From positions 1-59,838 of the forward strand of contig WMBV01000032.1 of NCBI GenBank assembly GCA_017745595.1: a DNA stretch of 59,838 nt, given 5' to 3'. Below are positions 22,689 to 31,430 of the stretch, in pieces. The notes beneath the pieces were generated by a model, which saw only the letters and a program-made list of their open reading frames with translations, was not told where the DNA came from and did no database searches. The position numbers were made by a program, and so were the translations under genes. Position 1 is the stretch's first letter; each line of letters starts with the position of its first letter. Source of the DNA: Bordetella petrii (GTDB lineage Bacteria > Pseudomonadota > Gammaproteobacteria > Burkholderiales > Burkholderiaceae_B).

Positions 22689-23489
22689 ATGCTCGAATTA
22701 GCACGCATCGATTCCCGCCGTAAGGGCGCCGAGCCGTGGGTCGGGTCCGCGCCGCAGATTCTGGTGGTAGGGTTGGCGCGCACGGTCGACGAGATCGAAG
22801 AAGTCCAGCGGTTGCGTTACAACGTGTTTACCGAGGACCTGGGCGTGGTCTTTCCCGATGCGCACGACGGCATCGAACAAGACCGCTACGACCCCTGGTG
22901 CGAACACCTGATGGTGCGCGAGCTCGACACCGGCCGCGTGGTCGGCACCTACCGCATCATGACCCCCGAAAAGGCGCGCGAGGCGGGCGGCTACTATTCC
23001 GAGTCCGAATTCGACCTTTCCGGCCTGGACAGCCTGCGCGGCCAGATGGTCGAGGTCGGGCGCTCGTGCACCCATGCCGACCAGCGCGGGGGTTCGGCCA
23101 TCATGCTGCTGTGGTCCGGCCTGGCCGAATTCATGCGGCGCGGCGGCTACCGCTACATGCTGGGCTGCGCCAGCGTCAGCCTGCGCGACGACGGCGTCAC
23201 GGCCGCCGAGGTCTGGCGCAATGTCGCCAGCCACCTGCAAGATCCCGGCCTGCCGAAAATCACGCCCCTGCATCGCTATCCGGTCGAACGCCTCGACAGC
23301 ACATTGCCGGCGCGCGTCCCGCCGCTTATCAAGGGCTATTTGAAGCTGGGGGCGCGCATCTGCGGCGAACCCGCCTGGGACCCGGATTTCAATACCGCCG
23401 ACTTCCCGGTGCTGCTCGACATGGAACGCATGGATGAACGCTACCGGCGCCATTTCGGGCTGGATGTCGCGGCGCCCGAGGTCGCCTGA
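22689..23489 (+). CDS. olsB: OlsB-like L-ornithine N-alpha-acyltransferase (GNAT fold)
   Basis: A 266-residue protein of the family that transfers a 3-hydroxyacyl chain from acyl-ACP to ornithine, the first step of ornithine-lipid synthesis. Features: QRLRYNVFTEDLGVVFPDAHDGIEQDRYD followed by VVGTYRIM, then VEVGRSCTHADQRGGSAIMLLWSGLAEFM with the acyl-donor binding turn, and MLGCASVSL. The family is known to be induced by phosphate limitation in several bacteria, which fits the upstream Pho-box-like site and the ppx/ppk/pst neighbours. No complete olsA acyltransferase gene follows here. Confidence 0.82.
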   Translation: MLELARIDSRRKGAEPWVGSAPQILVVGLARTVDEIEEVQRLRYNVFTEDLGVVFPDAHDGIEQDRYDPWCEHLMVRELDTGRVVGTYRIMTPEKAREAGGYYSESEFDLSGLDSLRGQMVEVGRSCTHADQRGGSAIMLLWSGLAEFMRRGGYRYMLGCASVSLRDDGVTAAEVWRNVASHLQDPGLPKITPLHRYPVERLDSTLPARVPPLIKGYLKLGARICGEPAWDPDFNTADFPVLLDMERMDERYRRHFGLDVAAPEVA

Positions 23490-23491
23490 CC

Positions 23492-23602
23492 ATGCGCCGG
23501 ATGCTCAAGCGCTGGCGCATCCGGCTGGTCCGCCGGGCCACCCGGCCGTTGCGGCTAGAACTCAAGCAACTCGAAAGAGAAACCGACTTTTCGCCATTCT
23601 GA
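23492..23602 (+). other. Short ORF after olsB, possible remnant
   Basis: A 36-codon frame starting 2 bases after the olsB stop. Residues 1-21 are very basic (MRRMLKRWRIRLVRRATRPL). Its last 48 bases run antisense through the 3' end of ppx. It could be the cut-off start of a second ornithine-lipid gene, a small basic peptide, or chance. Nothing in it is recognisable as a known domain. Confidence 0.2.
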
Positions 23603-25042
23603 TTCGGCGGCGCGCAGGTTGAAATCGCTGAGCGGGTGCTTGGCCAGCCATTCGCGGTTGACGCGCACCACGATCGAATGGCCGCGCACCGATACGGTCA
23701 GCGGCAACTGCGCAATGTCGGTGCGGCGGCGCAGCAGCAGCACCGCCAGCCGCAGGCACAGAATGGCCACCCACTGGCTGCGGTTTTCGACCAGCGGCTC
23801 TACCTTGCCCAGCTTGCCCTGGTGGCCCAGCGCCAGCAAGGCCAGCAGTTCCTGGTCGACTTGCGAAAAGCCGGGCATGTCGGCATTGCCCAGCACGTAG
23901 GCCGTGTGCTTGTGATAGCCGTTGTGGGCGATGGACAGGCCCACTTCGTGCAGGTCGGCCGCCCAGCCCAGGGCGTTGCGCAGCTCGGTGCGGTCTGCGT
24001 CGTCGGGATAGATGGAATCGAAAAACGCCAGCGCCGCCTTGCGCACCCGCTGGGCCTGGTTGACGTCGACATGGTAGCGCTTCATGAACTGCTGCACCGA
24101 TTCGTCGCGCTTGTCGTGCGCGGCGTCGCGGCCCAGCAGGTCGTACAGCACCCCCAGGCGCAGGGCGCCGTCGCCCGTATGCATGACCTCGATGCCCAGT
24201 TCGTCGAACAGCGCGCTCATGATGGCCAGCCCCCCGGGCAGCACGTCGGCGCGTTCGAGCTTGATGCCGGGCAGTTCTTCGGGGATGACGCGGCCCGACC
24301 GGATGATGCGGTCTTTCAGGCGGTTCAGGCCCACCCGCGTGATGCCCCGGTCGGAAAACCCGCATTCGGTCAGGATGGCGTACAGCGCCTTGGCGGTGCC
24401 CGACGAGCCGTAGGCCTCTTTCCAGCCCGTCTTGCGGTATTGCTTGGAGATGACTTCGATTTCGAGCCGGGCCGCCAGTTCGGCCTGCTTCATCTGGTGC
24501 GCATCGACCGAGCCGTCGGGGAAGAACTGCCGGCTGTAGCTGACGCACCCCATGTACAGCGACGACATCAGGCCCGGTTCGAAGCCCTTGCCGATGATGA
24601 CTTCGGTGGACCCGCCGCCGATGTCGATGACCAGGCGCCGGTTCGGCGACAGCGGCAGGGTATGCACGACCCCGGAAAAAATAAGCCGGGCCTCTTCGCG
24701 CCCGGCAATCACTTCAATGGGGAAGCCCAGCGCCGCCTCGGCCCGGGGCAGGAACTCGGGCGTATTGCGGGCCACCCGGAACGTGTTGGTGGCCACCGCC
24801 CGCACCCGGCTGGGGTGAAAGCTCTGCAGGCGCTCGCCGAATCGTTCGAGCACCGCCACGGCGCGCCCGACGGCCGGCTCGTCGAGCCGCTTGTCTTGAT
24901 CCAGCCCGGCGGCCAGCCGCACGGTTTCTTTCAGCCGGTCGATCTGGTAGATCTGGGGCCCGCCTTCCTGCTGGACGACCCGCCCGATCGAGAGGCGAAA
25001 ACTGTTTGAGCCGAGGTCCACGGCGGCCAGAAGTTGATCCAT
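23555..25042 (-). CDS. ppx: Exopolyphosphatase (Ppx/GppA family)
   Basis: A 495-residue member of the ASKHA phosphatase superfamily that releases phosphate from polyphosphate ends or from pppGpp. The phosphate-1 loop is AAVDLGSNSFRLSIGRV and the phosphate-2 loop VIDIGGGSTEVIIGKG. The C-terminal half contains the HD-like helical part (GWAADLHEVGLSIAHNGYHKH). Ppx and GppA are hard to separate by eye; the ppk neighbour favours Ppx. It is divergent from ppk across a 178-base region. Confidence 0.92.
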   Translation of the reverse strand: MDQLLAAVDLGSNSFRLSIGRVVQQEGGPQIYQIDRLKETVRLAAGLDQDKRLDEPAVGRAVAVLERFGERLQSFHPSRVRAVATNTFRVARNTPEFLPRAEAALGFPIEVIAGREEARLIFSGVVHTLPLSPNRRLVIDIGGGSTEVIIGKGFEPGLMSSLYMGCVSYSRQFFPDGSVDAHQMKQAELAARLEIEVISKQYRKTGWKEAYGSSGTAKALYAILTECGFSDRGITRVGLNRLKDRIIRSGRVIPEELPGIKLERADVLPGGLAIMSALFDELGIEVMHTGDGALRLGVLYDLLGRDAAHDKRDESVQQFMKRYHVDVNQAQRVRKAALAFFDSIYPDDADRTELRNALGWAADLHEVGLSIAHNGYHKHTAYVLGNADMPGFSQVDQELLALLALGHQGKLGKVEPLVENRSQWVAILCLRLAVLLLRRRTDIAQLPLTVSVRGHSIVVRVNREWLAKHPLSDFNLRAAESEWRKVGFSFELLEF

Positions 25043-25075
25043 GCGTTGTTTGGGTGGGGCTGTGTCGGTGCGCCG

Positions 25076-25081
25076 ATTATA
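25076..25081 (-). promoter_or_regulatory. Probable -10 element of the ppx promoter
   Basis: TATAAT on the minus strand, 33 bases before the ppx start. A single CTGTCAT half-site lies just upstream on the same strand (25092-25098) without a matching second half, so phosphate control of ppx is uncertain. Confidence 0.4.
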
Positions 25082-25155
25082 AAGAACCGATATGACAGCG
25101 CCCGGCGGCCTGCCGCAAGCCCCGGTTTTGGCGTAGGCTTACGGGTTGCGCCGCG

Positions 25156-25173
25156 CTGTCATGGAACCGTCAC
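25156..25173 (+). promoter_or_regulatory. Pho box upstream of ppk
   Basis: CTGTCAT GGAA CCGTCAC: a perfect first half-site and a near-perfect second, 11 bases apart, matching the PhoB consensus layout. It lies 47 bases before the ppk start. A possible -10 (TAAAAC, around 25184) follows at a suitable distance for a PhoB-dependent promoter without a -35. Confidence 0.7.
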
Positions 25174-25220
25174 GCAATTGCAGTAAAACCAGACCTTTGT
25201 TCTTCTGCATGGAACCCGGT

Positions 25221-27293
25221 ATGTCGACTCGTCCGCCTGTTGAGCCTCCGTTTTTGAATCGCGAGCTTTCCTTGCTGAAGTTCAACGAGCGGGTCCTGGC
25301 GATGGCGGAAAACGCCAAGGTGCCGCTGCTCGAACGCCTGCGCTACGTCTGTATCGTCAGTTCGAACCTCGACGAGTTCTTCGAAATCCGCATTTCCAGC
25401 CTGAAAGAACAGCAGCGGCAAAACCCGGCGCTGGTGGGGCCCGACGGCCGCACGCCGGCCGAGACCTTCGTGCGCGTGCAGCAAAAGGTGCATGCCCTGG
25501 TCGGCCGCCAGTACGACTTGCTGAACAACGACATCCTGCCGCGCCTGGACGCCGAAGGCATCGCGCTGCATCACGCGTCCGAATGGAACGCCGAACAACA
25601 GCAGTGGGCCCACGATACGTTCAACCGCGACGTCAGCCCGCTGCTGACGCCCATCGGCCTCGATCCGGCCCATCCGTTTCCGCGCGTCTACAACAAAAGC
25701 CTGAACTTCATCGTGGCGCTGTCGGGCGCCGACGCCTTCGGCCGCCAGGCCTCGATCGCCGTGGTGCAGGCGCCCCGGGCCTTGCCGCGCTTGATCAAGA
25801 TGCCGCCCGAAATCTCGGGCAAGCCCGACGGCTACGTCTTGCTGACCTCGCTGATGCGGGCCTTCGTGGGCGAACTGTTCCCGGGCCTGGAAATGCTGGG
25901 CTGCTACCAATGGCGGGTTACGCGCAACAGCGACCTGTTCGTGGACGAAGAAGAAGTCACCAACCTGCGCCACGCGCTGCAGGGCGAGCTGTCGCAGCGC
26001 AATTTCGGCGCGGCCGTGCGGCTGGAAATCGACCGCCTGACCCCGCCCGATCTCGAAGCCTACCTGCAACGCGAATTCTCCCTGACCGCCGAAGACACCT
26101 ATCGCGTCAACGGCCCGGTGAACCTGTCGCGCCTGATGCAGCTGTGCAACGCCGACACGCGTCCCGACCTGCTGTTTCCGCCGCACCATGGCACCGTGCC
26201 GGCCCCGTTCGACAGCCTGGCCGGCAAGCCGGCCGAAATGTTCGCGGCCGTGGCCCAGGCCGACCGCCTGCTGCACCATCCGTACCAGTCGTTCCAGCCC
26301 GTCATCGATTTCCTGACCGCGGCGGCGCTGGACCCCGACGTGATGGCCATCAAGCAGACCATCTACCGCACCGGCGAAGACTCCGAACTGATGCAGATCC
26401 TGCTGGCCGCGGCCCGCGCCGGCAAAGAGGTGACGGTGGTGGTCGAACTGATGGCCCGCTTCGACGAGCAAACCAACATCAACTGGGCGGCTCGCCTGGA
26501 AGAAGTGGGGGCGCACGTGGTGTACGGCGTGGTGGCCCACAAGACGCACGCCAAAATGGCCCTGGTGCTGCGCCGCGAAAAGGGTCGCCTGCGCCGCTAT
26601 GCCCACCTGGGCACCGGCAACTATCATCCGCGCACCGCGCGCCTGTACACCGATTTCGGCCTGCTTACCGCCGACCCGCGGCTGTGCGAAGACATGGACA
26701 AGGTCTTTACCCAGCTTACCGGCCTGGGTGCCCGCCGCGGCCTGAAGGCCCTGCTGCAGTCGCCCTTTACCCTGCACGAAAGCATGATGGCGCGCATCCG
26801 CGCCGAGATCCGGGCCGCCAAGGCCGGCCGCAAGGCGCGCATCATGGCCAAGATGAACTCGCTGCTCGAAGAGCAGATCATCGCCGAACTGTACAAGGCC
26901 AGCCAGGCCGGGGTGAAAATCGACCTGGTCGTGCGCGGGGTGTGCGCCCTGCGGGCCGGGGTGCCGGGGCTGTCGGACAACATCCGGGTGCGCTCCATCG
27001 TGGGGCGCTTTCTCGAACATTCGCGGGTGTTCTATTTCCACGCCGACGGCGAAGATGTCGTGTATTTGTCGTCGGCCGACTGGATGGACCGCAATTTCTT
27101 CCGGCGGGTCGAAGTGGCTTTCCCGGTGTACGACAAGGCGCTCAAGAAGCGGGTCATCGACGAGGCCTTCACCTTTGCGCTGCGCGACAACCAACTGGCC
27201 TGGCAACAGCAGCCCGACGGCACCTACAGCCGGGTGCGCAGCCGCCGCGCGCCCTTCAATTTGCACGAATTCCTGATGGAACGCCTAGGCTAG
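25221..27293 (+). CDS. ppk: Polyphosphate kinase 1
   Basis: A 690-residue PPK1 (E. coli 688) making inorganic polyphosphate from ATP. The start FLNRELSLLKFNERVLAMA and SNLDEFFEIRISSLKEQ are typical. The autophosphorylated His is His443 in the PLD-like AHKTHAKMALVLRRE motif. The second motif is YAHLGTGNYHPRTARLYTDF, with the late HSRVFYFHADGEDVVYLSSADWM. An in-frame start exists 75 bases upstream, but the Pho box lies in that region, and MSTRPPVEPP gives the family length. Divergent from ppx. Confidence 0.96.
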   Translation: MSTRPPVEPPFLNRELSLLKFNERVLAMAENAKVPLLERLRYVCIVSSNLDEFFEIRISSLKEQQRQNPALVGPDGRTPAETFVRVQQKVHALVGRQYDLLNNDILPRLDAEGIALHHASEWNAEQQQWAHDTFNRDVSPLLTPIGLDPAHPFPRVYNKSLNFIVALSGADAFGRQASIAVVQAPRALPRLIKMPPEISGKPDGYVLLTSLMRAFVGELFPGLEMLGCYQWRVTRNSDLFVDEEEVTNLRHALQGELSQRNFGAAVRLEIDRLTPPDLEAYLQREFSLTAEDTYRVNGPVNLSRLMQLCNADTRPDLLFPPHHGTVPAPFDSLAGKPAEMFAAVAQADRLLHHPYQSFQPVIDFLTAAALDPDVMAIKQTIYRTGEDSELMQILLAAARAGKEVTVVVELMARFDEQTNINWAARLEEVGAHVVYGVVAHKTHAKMALVLRREKGRLRRYAHLGTGNYHPRTARLYTDFGLLTADPRLCEDMDKVFTQLTGLGARRGLKALLQSPFTLHESMMARIRAEIRAAKAGRKARIMAKMNSLLEEQIIAELYKASQAGVKIDLVVRGVCALRAGVPGLSDNIRVRSIVGRFLEHSRVFYFHADGEDVVYLSSADWMDRNFFRRVEVAFPVYDKALKKRVIDEAFTFALRDNQLAWQQQPDGTYSRVRSRRAPFNLHEFLMERLG

Positions 27294-27314
27294 GCCGCCC
27301 CGGGCCCGGGCGGC
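27294..27314 (+). terminator. GC hairpin after ppk (weak terminator)
   Basis: GCCGCCC / GGGCGGC 7-bp stem with a CGGGCCC loop, starting at the ppk stop codon. There is no T run, so it may stabilise the 3' end rather than terminate. Confidence 0.35.
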
Positions 27315-27329
27315 GTTGCGCGTATGTGA

Positions 27330-27347
27330 CTGTCACGGTCTTGTCAT
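27330..27347 (+). promoter_or_regulatory. Pho box upstream of pstS
   Basis: CTGTCAC GGTC TTGTCAT: two half-sites 11 bases apart in the PhoB layout. A TAACAT -10 candidate (27358-27363) follows 10 bases after the box. This is the expected arrangement for a phosphate-starvation-induced pst promoter. Confidence 0.75.
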
Positions 27348-27435
27348 GTTGGGCTTCTAACATTCGTTACGTCGATGATCAGACGGGCGCAGCCAGCCCG
27401 CCACGACTTCCTCAACGAGCACAGAAGGAACCCGA

Positions 27436-28476
27436 ATGTTCAACCGTGTTTTCAAGCAAATTTCTATCGGCGTCGCGCTCAGCGGCGCCGTTTTCGCCGT
27501 GCAGGCCGCCAACATCACCGGCGCCGGCGCTTCGTTCCCGTACCCCGTCTACGCCAAGTGGGCGTCCGACTACAAGGCGGCCACCGACAACGCGGTCAAC
27601 TACCAGTCCATCGGTTCGGGCGGCGGCCAGCAGCAGATCAAGGCCAAGACGGTCGATTTCGGCGCCTCGGACGATCCCCTGAAGGCCGACGACCTGGAAA
27701 AGAGCGGCCTGCTGCAGTTCCCCGCCGTGATCGGCGGCACCGTGCCGGTGATCAACGTCGAGGGCATCCAGCCGGGCCAGCTGAAGCTGTCCGGCCCCGT
27801 GCTGGCCGACATTTTCCTGGGCAAGGTCAAGAAGTGGGACGACGCCGCGATCAAGGCGCTGAACCCCGACGTGAAGCTGCCCGCGGCCGACATCATCGTG
27901 GTGCATCGTTCCGACGGCTCGGGCACGACCTTCGGCTGGACCAACTACCTGTCGAAAGTCTCGCCGGAATGGAAAGAAAAAGTGGGCGAGGGCAAGGCCG
28001 TGAAGTGGCCCACCGGCCAGGGCGGCAAGGGTAACGAAGGCGTGGCCGCCTACGTCGGCCAGCTGAAGAACTCGATCGGCTACGTCGAATATGCCTATGC
28101 CAAGCAGAACAAGCTGGCCTGGACCCAACTGCAGAACAAGGACGGCAAGTTCGTGCAGCCCGAGCAATCGGCCTTCGCCGCCGCCGCCGCCAACGCCGAC
28201 TGGAAAAGCGCGCCCGGCATGGGCGTGGTGCTGACCAACGAGCCCGGCGCCGAGTCGTGGCCCGTTACCGCCGCCACCTTCATCCTGGTGCACAAGGTGC
28301 AGGACAAGCCCGAACAAGGCCGCGCTGTGCTCGAGTTCTTCGACTGGGCCTTCAAGAATGGCAACAAGTCGGCCGAAGCGCTGGACTACGTGCCGCTGCC
28401 GGACAACGTGACGGCCGAAATTCGCGCCGCCTGGGGCGAAATCAAGAGCGCCGACGGCAAGGCGGTCTGGAAGTAA
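27436..28476 (+). CDS. pstS: Phosphate ABC transporter substrate-binding protein PstS
   Basis: A 346-residue periplasmic phosphate receptor. A Sec signal peptide of about 24 residues ends in AVFAVQA. The mature start ITGAGASFPYPVYAKW carries phosphate-contacting residues, and the second site is HRSDGSGTTFGWTNYLS. The IGSGGGQQQIKAKTVDFGASD loop is also typical. A ribosome binding site (AGAAGGAA) precedes the ATG. A long GC hairpin separates it from pstC, which would favour more PstS than membrane subunits. Confidence 0.97.
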   Translation: MFNRVFKQISIGVALSGAVFAVQAANITGAGASFPYPVYAKWASDYKAATDNAVNYQSIGSGGGQQQIKAKTVDFGASDDPLKADDLEKSGLLQFPAVIGGTVPVINVEGIQPGQLKLSGPVLADIFLGKVKKWDDAAIKALNPDVKLPAADIIVVHRSDGSGTTFGWTNYLSKVSPEWKEKVGEGKAVKWPTGQGGKGNEGVAAYVGQLKNSIGYVEYAYAKQNKLAWTQLQNKDGKFVQPEQSAFAAAAANADWKSAPGMGVVLTNEPGAESWPVTAATFILVHKVQDKPEQGRAVLEFFDWAFKNGNKSAEALDYVPLPDNVTAEIRAAWGEIKSADGKAVWK

Positions 28477-28494
28477 CGCAGCCGCGCAATACCC

Positions 28495-28524
28495 GGCGCG
28501 CGGGCCCCGCGGGGCTTGCGCGCC
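28495..28524 (+). other. Intercistronic hairpin between pstS and pstC
   Basis: GGCGCGC / GCGCGCC outer stem with an inner GCCCC/GGGGC stem, together a strong GC-rich hairpin with no T run. Such structures between a binding-protein gene and the permease genes often protect the upstream mRNA from 3' decay. Confidence 0.6.
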
Positions 28525-28578
28525 GCGCCGCGCGGCCCCGCGCGCACCCCTCCAGCGTCTTCCAAGGAAAGTTCATCC

Positions 28579-29595
28579 ATGAGCGCGGTAATGGATAATA
28601 CGGTGTTGCTACCGTCCCGCGAGACGGATCCCGTCACCACCGGCAAGCCTTCGCCTATGAAGCAAAGCAAAAACGCGCTAATGGATGCGCTGTTCAAAAA
28701 CCTGACCCGGCTGTTCGCCTTTTTGGTGTTCATCTTGCTGGCGGCGATCATGGTGTCGCTGATCTACGGCAGCCGCGAAACCCTGGCCAAATATGGCCTG
28801 TCGTTCCTGTGGACCAACGACTGGGATCCGGTCCAGCAGAATTTCGGCGCGGTGGTGCCCATCGTGGGCACGCTGCTCACCTCGGCCATCGCGCTGGTCA
28901 TCGCGGTGCCGGTGTCGTTCGGCATCGCCATCTTCCTGACCGAACTGTCGCCCGCCTGGTTGCGCCGCCCGCTGGGCACCGCCATCGAGATGCTGGCCGC
29001 CATCCCGTCCATCATCTACGGTATGTGGGGCCTGTTCGTCTTCGTGCCCATCTTCCAGGAATACGTGCAGCCCGGCCTGATCGCCACGCTGGGCAGCCTG
29101 CCGTTCATCGGCGGCCTGTTCGCCGGCCCGCCGTTCGGCATCGGCATTTTCACCGCGGGCCTCATTCTTTCCATCATGATCATCCCGTTCATCGCCGCCG
29201 TGATGCGCGACGTATTCGAACTGGTGCCCCCCATGCTGAAAGAGTCCGCCTACGGACTGGGCGGCACTACCTGGGAAGTCATGTGGCGCGTGGTGCTGCC
29301 GTTTACCAAATCGGGGGTCATCGGCGGCATCATGCTGGGCCTGGGCCGCGCCCTGGGCGAAACCATGGCGGTCACCTTCGTCATCGGCAACGCCTTCCGT
29401 TGGCCCGACTCGCTGTTCTCGCCGGGCAACTCCATCGCCTCGGCGCTGGCCAACGAATTCAACGAAGCTGGCGGCCTGCAGAAATCGGCGCTGCTCGAAC
29501 TGGGCCTGATCCTGTTCCTGATCACCACGGTGGTGCTGGCGCTTTCCAAGGTACTGCTGCTGCGCCTGTCGGCGGCGGAAGGCAAGAAGACCTGA
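28579..29595 (+). CDS. pstC: Phosphate ABC transporter permease PstC
   Basis: A 338-residue permease. The long cytoplasmic N-terminus is followed by six membrane segments beginning near [23 protein letters not shown]. The EAA loop is [22 protein letters not shown], and the [17 protein letters not shown] segment is characteristic of PstC. The ATG at 28579 ([13 protein letters not shown]) follows AAGGAAA; the frame is open further upstream in the GC hairpin region, which is not coding-like. It is 13 bases before pstA. Confidence 0.95.
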   Translation: MSAVMDNTVLLPSRETDPVTTGKPSPMKQSKNALMDALFKNLTRLFAFLVFILLAAIMVSLIYGSRETLAKYGLSFLWTNDWDPVQQNFGAVVPIVGTLLTSAIALVIAVPVSFGIAIFLTELSPAWLRRPLGTAIEMLAAIPSIIYGMWGLFVFVPIFQEYVQPGLIATLGSLPFIGGLFAGPPFGIGIFTAGLILSIMIIPFIAAVMRDVFELVPPMLKESAYGLGGTTWEVMWRVVLPFTKSGVIGGIMLGLGRALGETMAVTFVIGNAFRWPDSLFSPGNSIASALANEFNEAGGLQKSALLELGLILFLITTVVLALSKVLLLRLSAAEGKKT

Positions 29596-29608
29596 ACCGG
29601 GAATCCCC

Positions 29609-30466
29609 ATGGCTGAATCTGTACTCAACATGAATAACGGCGTCTACCGCCGGCGCCACCTGCTCAACAAGGTGATGCTGACGGTCTCGCTGGCCGCGCT
29701 GCTGTTCGGTTTGTTCTGGCTGTTCTGGATCATCCTGACGCTGTTGCTGAAGGGCGCGCCGGCGCTGTCGCTGACGCTGTTCACCGAGATCACCCCGCCG
29801 CCGGGCCAGCAGGGCGGCCTGATCAACGCCATCGTCGGCAGCCTGCTGATGGCCGGGGTGGGCACCCTGGTGGGCACCCCGGTGGGCATCCTGGCCGGCA
29901 CCTACCTGGCCGAATACGGCCAGCGCGGCTGGCTGGCGCCGGCCACGCGCTTTCTGAACGACGTGCTGCTGTCGGCGCCGTCCATCATCATCGGCCTGTT
30001 CATCTATGCCGTCTATGTGGCGCAGGTGGGCCATTACTCCGGCTGGGCCGGCTCGCTGGCGCTGGCCATTCTGGTGATACCGGTGGTGGTGCGCACGACC
30101 GACAACATGCTGCTGCTGGTGCCCAACAGCCTGCGCGAGGCCACCGCGGCGCTGGGCTGCCCCAAGTGGCGCATGATCACCCTGGTGTGCTACCGGGCCG
30201 CCAAAACGGGCATCATCACCGGCATCCTGCTGGCCATCGCCCGCATTTCGGGCGAGACCGCGCCGCTGCTGTTCACCGCGCTGTCGAACCAGTTCATGTC
30301 GTGGAACATGAACCAGCCCATGGCCAACCTGCCGGTGGTCATCTACCAGTACGCGGCCAGCCCGTTCCAGGACTGGAACAACCTGGCCTGGGCCGGCGCC
30401 ACCCTGATCACCCTGCTGGTGCTGGGCATCAATATCGTGGCCCGCAACCTGTTCCGCAAATCGTGA
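29609..30466 (+). CDS. pstA: Phosphate ABC transporter permease PstA
   Basis: A 285-residue permease with six membrane segments, pairing with PstC in the inner membrane. It begins [20 protein letters not shown] and has the EAA-type loop [21 protein letters not shown], followed by [17 protein letters not shown], the PstA counterpart of the PstC G-E-T motif. It follows pstC by 13 bases and precedes pstB by 40. Confidence 0.95.
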   Translation: MAESVLNMNNGVYRRRHLLNKVMLTVSLAALLFGLFWLFWIILTLLLKGAPALSLTLFTEITPPPGQQGGLINAIVGSLLMAGVGTLVGTPVGILAGTYLAEYGQRGWLAPATRFLNDVLLSAPSIIIGLFIYAVYVAQVGHYSGWAGSLALAILVIPVVVRTTDNMLLLVPNSLREATAALGCPKWRMITLVCYRAAKTGIITGILLAIARISGETAPLLFTALSNQFMSWNMNQPMANLPVVIYQYAASPFQDWNNLAWAGATLITLLVLGINIVARNLFRKS

Positions 30467-30506
30467 TTGCATGCCGGCGCCCGCGCGCGCCGGCTCTGGA
30501 AAATTA

Positions 30507-31283
30507 ATGGAAAACACCGCCACCGCCGCCAAAGCCAAGCTGGAAGTCAAGGACCTGAACTTCTACTACGGCAAGTTCCATGCGATTCGCAACGTGAACA
30601 TGTCGATCCGCGAGAACAAGGTCACGGCCTTCATCGGGCCGTCGGGTTGCGGCAAATCGACGCTGCTGCGCACTTTCAACCGCATGTTCGAACTGTACCC
30701 GGGCCAGCGCGCCGAGGGCGAGATCATGCTCGACGGCGAAAACCTGCTGACGTCCAAGACCGATATTTCGCTCATCCGCGCCAAGATCGGCATGGTGTTC
30801 CAGAAGCCGACGCCGTTTCCCATGAGCATCTACGACAACATCGCGTTCGGCGTGCGCCTGTTCGAACGCCTGTCGAAGGGCGAAATGGACGAGCGCGTGG
30901 AATGGGCGCTGTCGAAGGCGGCGCTGTGGGGCGAAGTGAAAGACAAGCTGCACCAAAGCGGCAACAGCCTGTCGGGCGGGCAGCAGCAGCGCCTGTGCAT
31001 CGCGCGCGGCGTGGCCATCAAGCCCGAAGTACTGCTGCTGGACGAACCCTGCTCGGCGCTGGACCCGATCTCGACCGCCAAGATCGAAGAACTGATCGCC
31101 GAACTGAAGAACGACTACACGGTCGTCATCGTGACGCACAACATGCAGCAGGCGGCGCGCTGCTCCGACTACACCGCCTACATGTACCTGGGCGAGCTCA
31201 TGGAATTCGGCGCCACCGACCAGATCTTCGTCAAGCCCAGCCGCAAAGAAACCGAAGACTACATTACCGGCCGCTTCGGCTAG
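30507..31283 (+). CDS. pstB: Phosphate ABC transporter ATP-binding protein PstB
   Basis: A 258-residue ATPase of the phosphate importer. Walker [19 protein letters not shown]-loop [16 protein letters not shown], signature [16 protein letters not shown] and Walker [17 protein letters not shown] are all of PstB type. The ATG at 30507 (MENTATAAK) is preferred to 30471 because the extra 12 residues lie in the intergenic sequence and are not PstB-like. No phoU gene follows; a palindromic repeat pair comes 25 bases downstream. Confidence 0.97.
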   Translation: MENTATAAKAKLEVKDLNFYYGKFHAIRNVNMSIRENKVTAFIGPSGCGKSTLLRTFNRMFELYPGQRAEGEIMLDGENLLTSKTDISLIRAKIGMVFQKPTPFPMSIYDNIAFGVRLFERLSKGEMDERVEWALSKAALWGEVKDKLHQSGNSLSGGQQQRLCIARGVAIKPEVLLLDEPCSALDPISTAKIEELIAELKNDYTVVIVTHNMQQAARCSDYTAYMYLGELMEFGATDQIFVKPSRKETEDYITGRFG

Positions 31284-31308
31284 CCAGCGCTCTGCCGCGA
31301 GCCTGATA

Positions 31309-31400
31309 GGTGTCTGACTCCCGCAGGGTGTCAGACACCGAATGTCGGCCCGGACCCTCCATTGACAGCGGTGTCTGACACCCTGCGGGAGTCAGACACC
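31309..31400. repeat. Palindromic repeat pair, copy 5
   Basis: Two perfect arms, 31309-31339 and 31370-31400, in opposite orientation with a 30-base spacer. The pair lies between pstB and the convergent esterase gene and is placed to act as a two-way terminator or 3' end stabiliser. Confidence 0.93.
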
Positions 31401-31430
31401 TGGCCCGAGCCGGCCACCTTGGCCGCCACC

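Noticed and set aside
25092-25098. CTGTCAT upstream of ppx as a full Pho box
   Set aside because: Only one half-site is present; the sequence 11 bases on (GTTCTTT) does not match.
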